Origin: Devosia crocina
Lineage (GTDB): Bacteria > Pseudomonadota > Alphaproteobacteria > Rhizobiales > Devosiaceae
Reading direction: 5' to 3'
DNA: 64,000 bases
Assembly (NCBI RefSeq): GCF_900116545.1
Contig: NZ_FPCK01000001.1
Location: forward strand, 1,798,001-1,862,000
Made by a program: the position numbers and the translations under genes. This document shows, in pieces, positions 61,398 to 64,000 of this stretch. Every line of letters begins with the position of its first letter. The stretch's first letter is position 1. The notes under the pieces were generated by a model that saw only the letters and a program-made list of their open reading frames with translations, had not been told where the DNA came from and did not search any database.

Positions 61398-61691
61398 TTA
61401 GAGGCCGGTCGAAATATCGATCGACTGGCCGTCGACGAGGGTCACGATGGCCTTCTTGACGTCGTTGCGGACACCAATCTTGCCGCGGAAGCGCTTCACC
61501 TTGCCCTTGCGGACCAGGGTGTTCACTGCCTTGACCTTGACCGAGAAGAGCTGCTCGACAGCGGCCTTGATCTCGGTCTTGCTGGCATCGATCGCCACGT
61601 CGAAGACGACCTGGTTGTATTCCGAAGCCATCGTCGACTTTTCGGTCACGACGGGGTTACGGACGATATCGTAAGCGGCAAGCTTGTTCAT
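61398..61691 (-). CDS. rplW: 50S ribosomal protein L23
   Basis: 97-aa L23, the docking site for trigger factor and [38 protein letters not shown] and [24 protein letters not shown] identify it. It overlaps rplD by four bases. Confidence 0.97.
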   Translation of the reverse strand: MNKLAAYDIVRNPVVTEKSTMASEYNQVVFDVAIDASKTEIKAAVEQLFSVKVKAVNTLVRKGKVKRFRGKIGVRNDVKKAIVTLVDGQSIDISTGL

Positions 61692-62308
61692 GCGAACCTC
61701 GCTTCGAGCGCTTCGAGCGCTGCCTTGGTCAGGACGAGCTTGTCGCGCTTCAGGATCGAAACAACGTTGATCCCCTGGATCGGCAGCACGTCGATGTTCG
61801 GGATGTTGCGAGCGGCCAGAGCAAAGTTCTGGTCAACTGCTGCACCATCGATGATCAGTGCGCTTGCCCATTCGAGCTTGCCGAAAGTGGTGCGCAGTGC
61901 AGCCGTCTTGGCTTCCTGCTGTGCGACGCTGTCGACGACGATCAGCGAACCATTCTTGGCCTTGGACGAGAGAGCATGCTTGAGCGCCAGGACGCGAACC
62001 TTCTTGGGAAGGTCGATGGCATGGCTGCGCGGGGTCGGACCGAATGCACGGCCACCACCACGGAACTGGGGAGCCTTGCGATCGCCGTGACGAGCGCCGC
62101 CCGAGCCCTTCTGCTTCACGAACTTCTTGCCCGTGCGCGCGCCTTCCGACCGGTTCTTCACGTCATGCGTGCCGGCCATGGCCTTGAGCTGCTGGTAGCG
62201 AACCATGCGGTGGAGGATATCGGGACGAACTTCGAGACCGAAGACGTCGTCCTTGAGATCGACCGTACCGGCGGACTTACCGTCGAGTGTGGTTACCTTG
62301 AGTTCCAT
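61688..62308 (-). CDS. rplD: 50S ribosomal protein L4
   Basis: 206-aa L4; in E. coli it represses its own operon, but whether it does here cannot be seen. The tunnel loop with [33 protein letters not shown] sequence (short piece [13 protein letters not shown]) and [17 protein letters not shown] are diagnostic. Adjacent to rplC without a gap. Confidence 0.97.
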   Translation of the reverse strand: MELKVTTLDGKSAGTVDLKDDVFGLEVRPDILHRMVRYQQLKAMAGTHDVKNRSEGARTGKKFVKQKGSGGARHGDRKAPQFRGGGRAFGPTPRSHAIDLPKKVRVLALKHALSSKAKNGSLIVVDSVAQQEAKTAALRTTFGKLEWASALIIDGAAVDQNFALAARNIPNIDVLPIQGINVVSILKRDKLVLTKAALEALEARFA

Positions 62309-63004
62309 TTACTTCGCTTCTCCCGCAGCAGCGGCCTCGAACGAGCCGGGCAGGACAACGTTGGCGGGAGCCGGCTTCTTGACGGCGTCCTTGACCATGA
62401 TCCAGGCGCCCTTGGCACCCGGGACCGAGCCCTGGATGAGGATCAGACCACGCTCAACATCGGTCTTGACGACCTTGACGTTCTGCGTGGTGATGCGGCG
62501 GTCACCCATGTGGCCCGGCATCTTCTTGTTCTTGAAGGTCTTGCCCGGGTCCTGACGGCCACCGGTCGAACCGATGGAACGGTGGGAAACGGACACACCG
62601 TGGGAAGCACGCAGACCACCGAAGTTCCAGCGCTTCATACCACCGGCAAAACCCTTACCGATCGACGTACCCGTGACGTCGACAAGCTGGCCCTCGGCGA
62701 AGTGATCCGCCTTCAGGGTGGCACCAACCTCGATGAGGTTTTCAGCGTCGACGCGGAATTCGGCGACATGACGCTTCGGCTCGACCTTAGCGACGGCGTA
62801 CTGGCCGCGCTCAGCTTTCGAGACATTCTTGGCCTTGGCCTGGCCTGCGCCGAGCTGGAGTGCAACATAGCCGTCCTTTTCGACGGTACGCTGTCCAACC
62901 ACCTGGCAGTTCTGCAGAGCCAGCACCGTGACCGGAACGTGCGAGCCGTCCTCGGCGAAGATGCGGGTCATCCCCAGCTTCTGTGCGATCAATCCAGAAC
63001 GCAT
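62309..63004 (-). CDS. rplC: 50S ribosomal protein L3
   Basis: 231-aa L3, whose internal loop reaches the peptidyl transferase centre. [20 protein letters not shown] is the canonical N terminus; [23 protein letters not shown] and [19 protein letters not shown] are the loop signatures. Start ATG 63004 has AAGAAGG at good spacing; a longer frame reaches 63040. Confidence 0.97.
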   Translation of the reverse strand: MRSGLIAQKLGMTRIFAEDGSHVPVTVLALQNCQVVGQRTVEKDGYVALQLGAGQAKAKNVSKAERGQYAVAKVEPKRHVAEFRVDAENLIEVGATLKADHFAEGQLVDVTGTSIGKGFAGGMKRWNFGGLRASHGVSVSHRSIGSTGGRQDPGKTFKNKKMPGHMGDRRITTQNVKVVKTDVERGLILIQGSVPGAKGAWIMVKDAVKKPAPANVVLPGSFEAAAAGEAK

Positions 63005-63148
63005 CGGTTTTACCTTCTTGTTGGCGCTCTGCCGGGTCATGGTTTCAGAGGACCCCTTTAGCGGCAGGCGCGGAATATCTTTGTAGTCGGTAGTCTGGTC
63101 CTGGGCAGCGCGGTTATTCCGACCGGCGTTGCACCATCTGGACCGGGC

Positions 63149-63457
63149 TTAGAGCTTGATTTCGACGTCGACGCCGGCGGCGAGATCGAGCTTCATGAGG
63201 GCATCGACCGTCTGGGGAGTCGGGTCCACAATGTCAAGCAGACGCTTGTGGGTCCGGATCTCGAACTGCTCACGCGCCTTCTTGTCGATGTGCGGCGAGC
63301 GGTTGACGGTGAACTTGTCGATGCGGGTCGGCAGCGGAATCGGACCGCGAACCTGGGCACCCGTGCGCTTGGCGGTGTTGACGATCTCGCGGGTCGACGT
63401 ATCGAGCACGCGATGGTCAAACGCCTTGAGGCGGATGCGGATATTCTGACCGTTCAT
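63149..63457 (-). CDS. rpsJ: 30S ribosomal protein S10
   Basis: 102-aa S10, also NusE in transcription antitermination. [35 protein letters not shown] and [20 protein letters not shown] are diagnostic. First gene of the S10 operon, 144 bases ahead of rplC. Confidence 0.97.
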   Translation of the reverse strand: MNGQNIRIRLKAFDHRVLDTSTREIVNTAKRTGAQVRGPIPLPTRIDKFTVNRSPHIDKKAREQFEIRTHKRLLDIVDPTPQTVDALMKLDLAAGVDVEIKL

Positions 63458-63482
63458 CTTCTCAAATCCTGACGAAAAAGGA

Positions 63483-63510
63483 TCGCGGCGCGCTTCATCG
63501 CGCGCCGCGA
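63483..63510 (-). terminator. terminator or attenuator between tuf and rpsJ
   Basis: Perfect 11-bp GC stem TCGCGGCGCGC / GCGCGCCGCGA with a six-base loop; on the minus strand it is followed by TCCTTTTTCG. It sits in the 68-base gap, between the tuf stop and the rpsJ start, and would end or attenuate transcripts from tuf. Confidence 0.75.
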
Positions 63511-63525
63511 CTAACTTAGCAAGGC

Positions 63526-64000
63526 TTACTTCAGGATCGTGGCGACGACGCCAGAACCAACGGTACGGCCACCTTCACGGATAGCGAAGCGGAGCTTCTC
63601 TTCCATGGCGATCGGCACGATCAGCTGAACGTTGATGTTCAGGTTGTCGCCCGGCATCACCATTTCGGTGCCTTCGGGAAGGGTCACGATACCGGTCACG
63701 TCCGTGGTACGGAAGTAGAACTGCGGACGGTAGTTGCCGAAGAACGGAGTGTGACGGCCACCTTCTTCCTTGGTGAGGATGTAAACCTCAGCCGTGAAGT
63801 CGGTGTGCGGGGTCACGGAACCGGGCTTGCAGAGAACCTGGCCGCGCTCCACCTGGGTGCGGTCGATACCGCGGATCAGTGCGCCGATGTTGTCGCCAGC
63901 TTCACCCGAATCGAGCAGCTTGCGGAACATTTCGACACCGGTCACGGTGGTCTTCTGGGTTGCCTTGATGCCGACGATCTCGACTTCTTCGCCAACCTTG
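63526..64000 (-). CDS. tuf: elongation factor Tu (C-terminal part)
   Basis: Translation GTPase that delivers aminoacyl-tRNA. Only the C-terminal 158 codons are in the window (domains II and III): [41 protein letters not shown] and the end [17 protein letters not shown]. The rest runs off the right edge. It is upstream of the S10 operon, the usual str-S10 order. Confidence 0.98.
   Translation of the reverse strand, partial: KVGEEVEIVGIKATQKTTVTGVEMFRKLLDSGEAGDNIGALIRGIDRTQVERGQVLCKPGSVTPHTDFTAEVYILTKEEGGRHTPFFGNYRPQFYFRTTDVTGIVTLPEGTEMVMPGDNLNINVQLIVPIAMEEKLRFAIREGGRTVGSGVVATILK

Overview
The window reads as chromosome of an alphaproteobacterium of the order Hyphomicrobiales. This rests on GC-rich sequence, a ClpS-ClpA pair, MipZ, an NDUFA12-type complex I accessory protein next to a DUF2155 protein, an ATP12-type F1 assembly chaperone, a large RNase E with an acidic and arginine-rich tail, and a contiguous tuf-S10-spc-alpha ribosomal region. 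A Devosia-like (Devosiaceae) genome is my best guess from overall impression, not proven. Almost everything is vertically inherited housekeeping sequence. I found no rRNA genes, no complete insertion sequences, no prophage and no CRISPR array.

Layout. 1-8.4 kb: clpA (cut by the window edge) and clpS, a SPOR-tailed D,D-carboxypeptidase, small genes and tRNA-Leu(CAA), then mrcA (PBP1a) and an AmiC-type amidase. 9-11.7 kb: rne behind a long leader. 11.8-26.9 kb: an aminotransferase/GNAT pair, a DsbA-like protein, aroQ-accB-accC-aat, an APH(3')-like kinase and a GyrI-like gene wedged in before DUF2155/NDUFA12, a VOC protein, an SMP-30 hydrolase, a CAP-like lipoprotein with tusA, a second D,D-carboxypeptidase, an HxlR regulator, mipZ, DUF1489 and a GST. 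27-35 kb: a 33-residue membrane peptide, mgtE, several small unlinked genes, tRNA-Leu(GAG), an orphan FliN-like protein, lipB, a DUF4282 protein, DoxX, rimO and a DMT exporter. 35.1-39.6 kb: a sulfate-type ABC transporter (binding protein plus two permeases, no ATPase) followed by folP-folB-folK. 39.6-45.5 kb, minus strand: the likely operon rarA, crcB, rluC-like, HAD phosphatase, ATP12, next to degP. 45.7-48.8 kb: an ornithine/lysine decarboxylase, a P-loop kinase-like protein, an extended SDR and intergenic palindromic repeats. 49.1-64 kb, minus strand: rplQ, rpoA, rpsK, rpsM, adk, secY, the spc and S10 operons and the 3' end of tuf.

Functional themes are translation and protein export, protein quality control (ClpSA, DegP, RNase E for RNA), peptidoglycan remodelling, fatty-acid and folate synthesis and sulfate uptake. 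The main points off the standard plan are: the APH(3')-like/GyrI-like pair inside a conserved block; the orphan FliN-like gene; the 33-residue membrane peptide; a strong 25-nt inverted repeat between rpsM and rpsK; a terminator plus new promoter that splits the spc operon before secY; a GANTC site and TTAA cluster upstream of mipZ; a long rne leader with a possible upstream ORF; and three families of intergenic palindromes. I did not find a convincing new multi-gene system.
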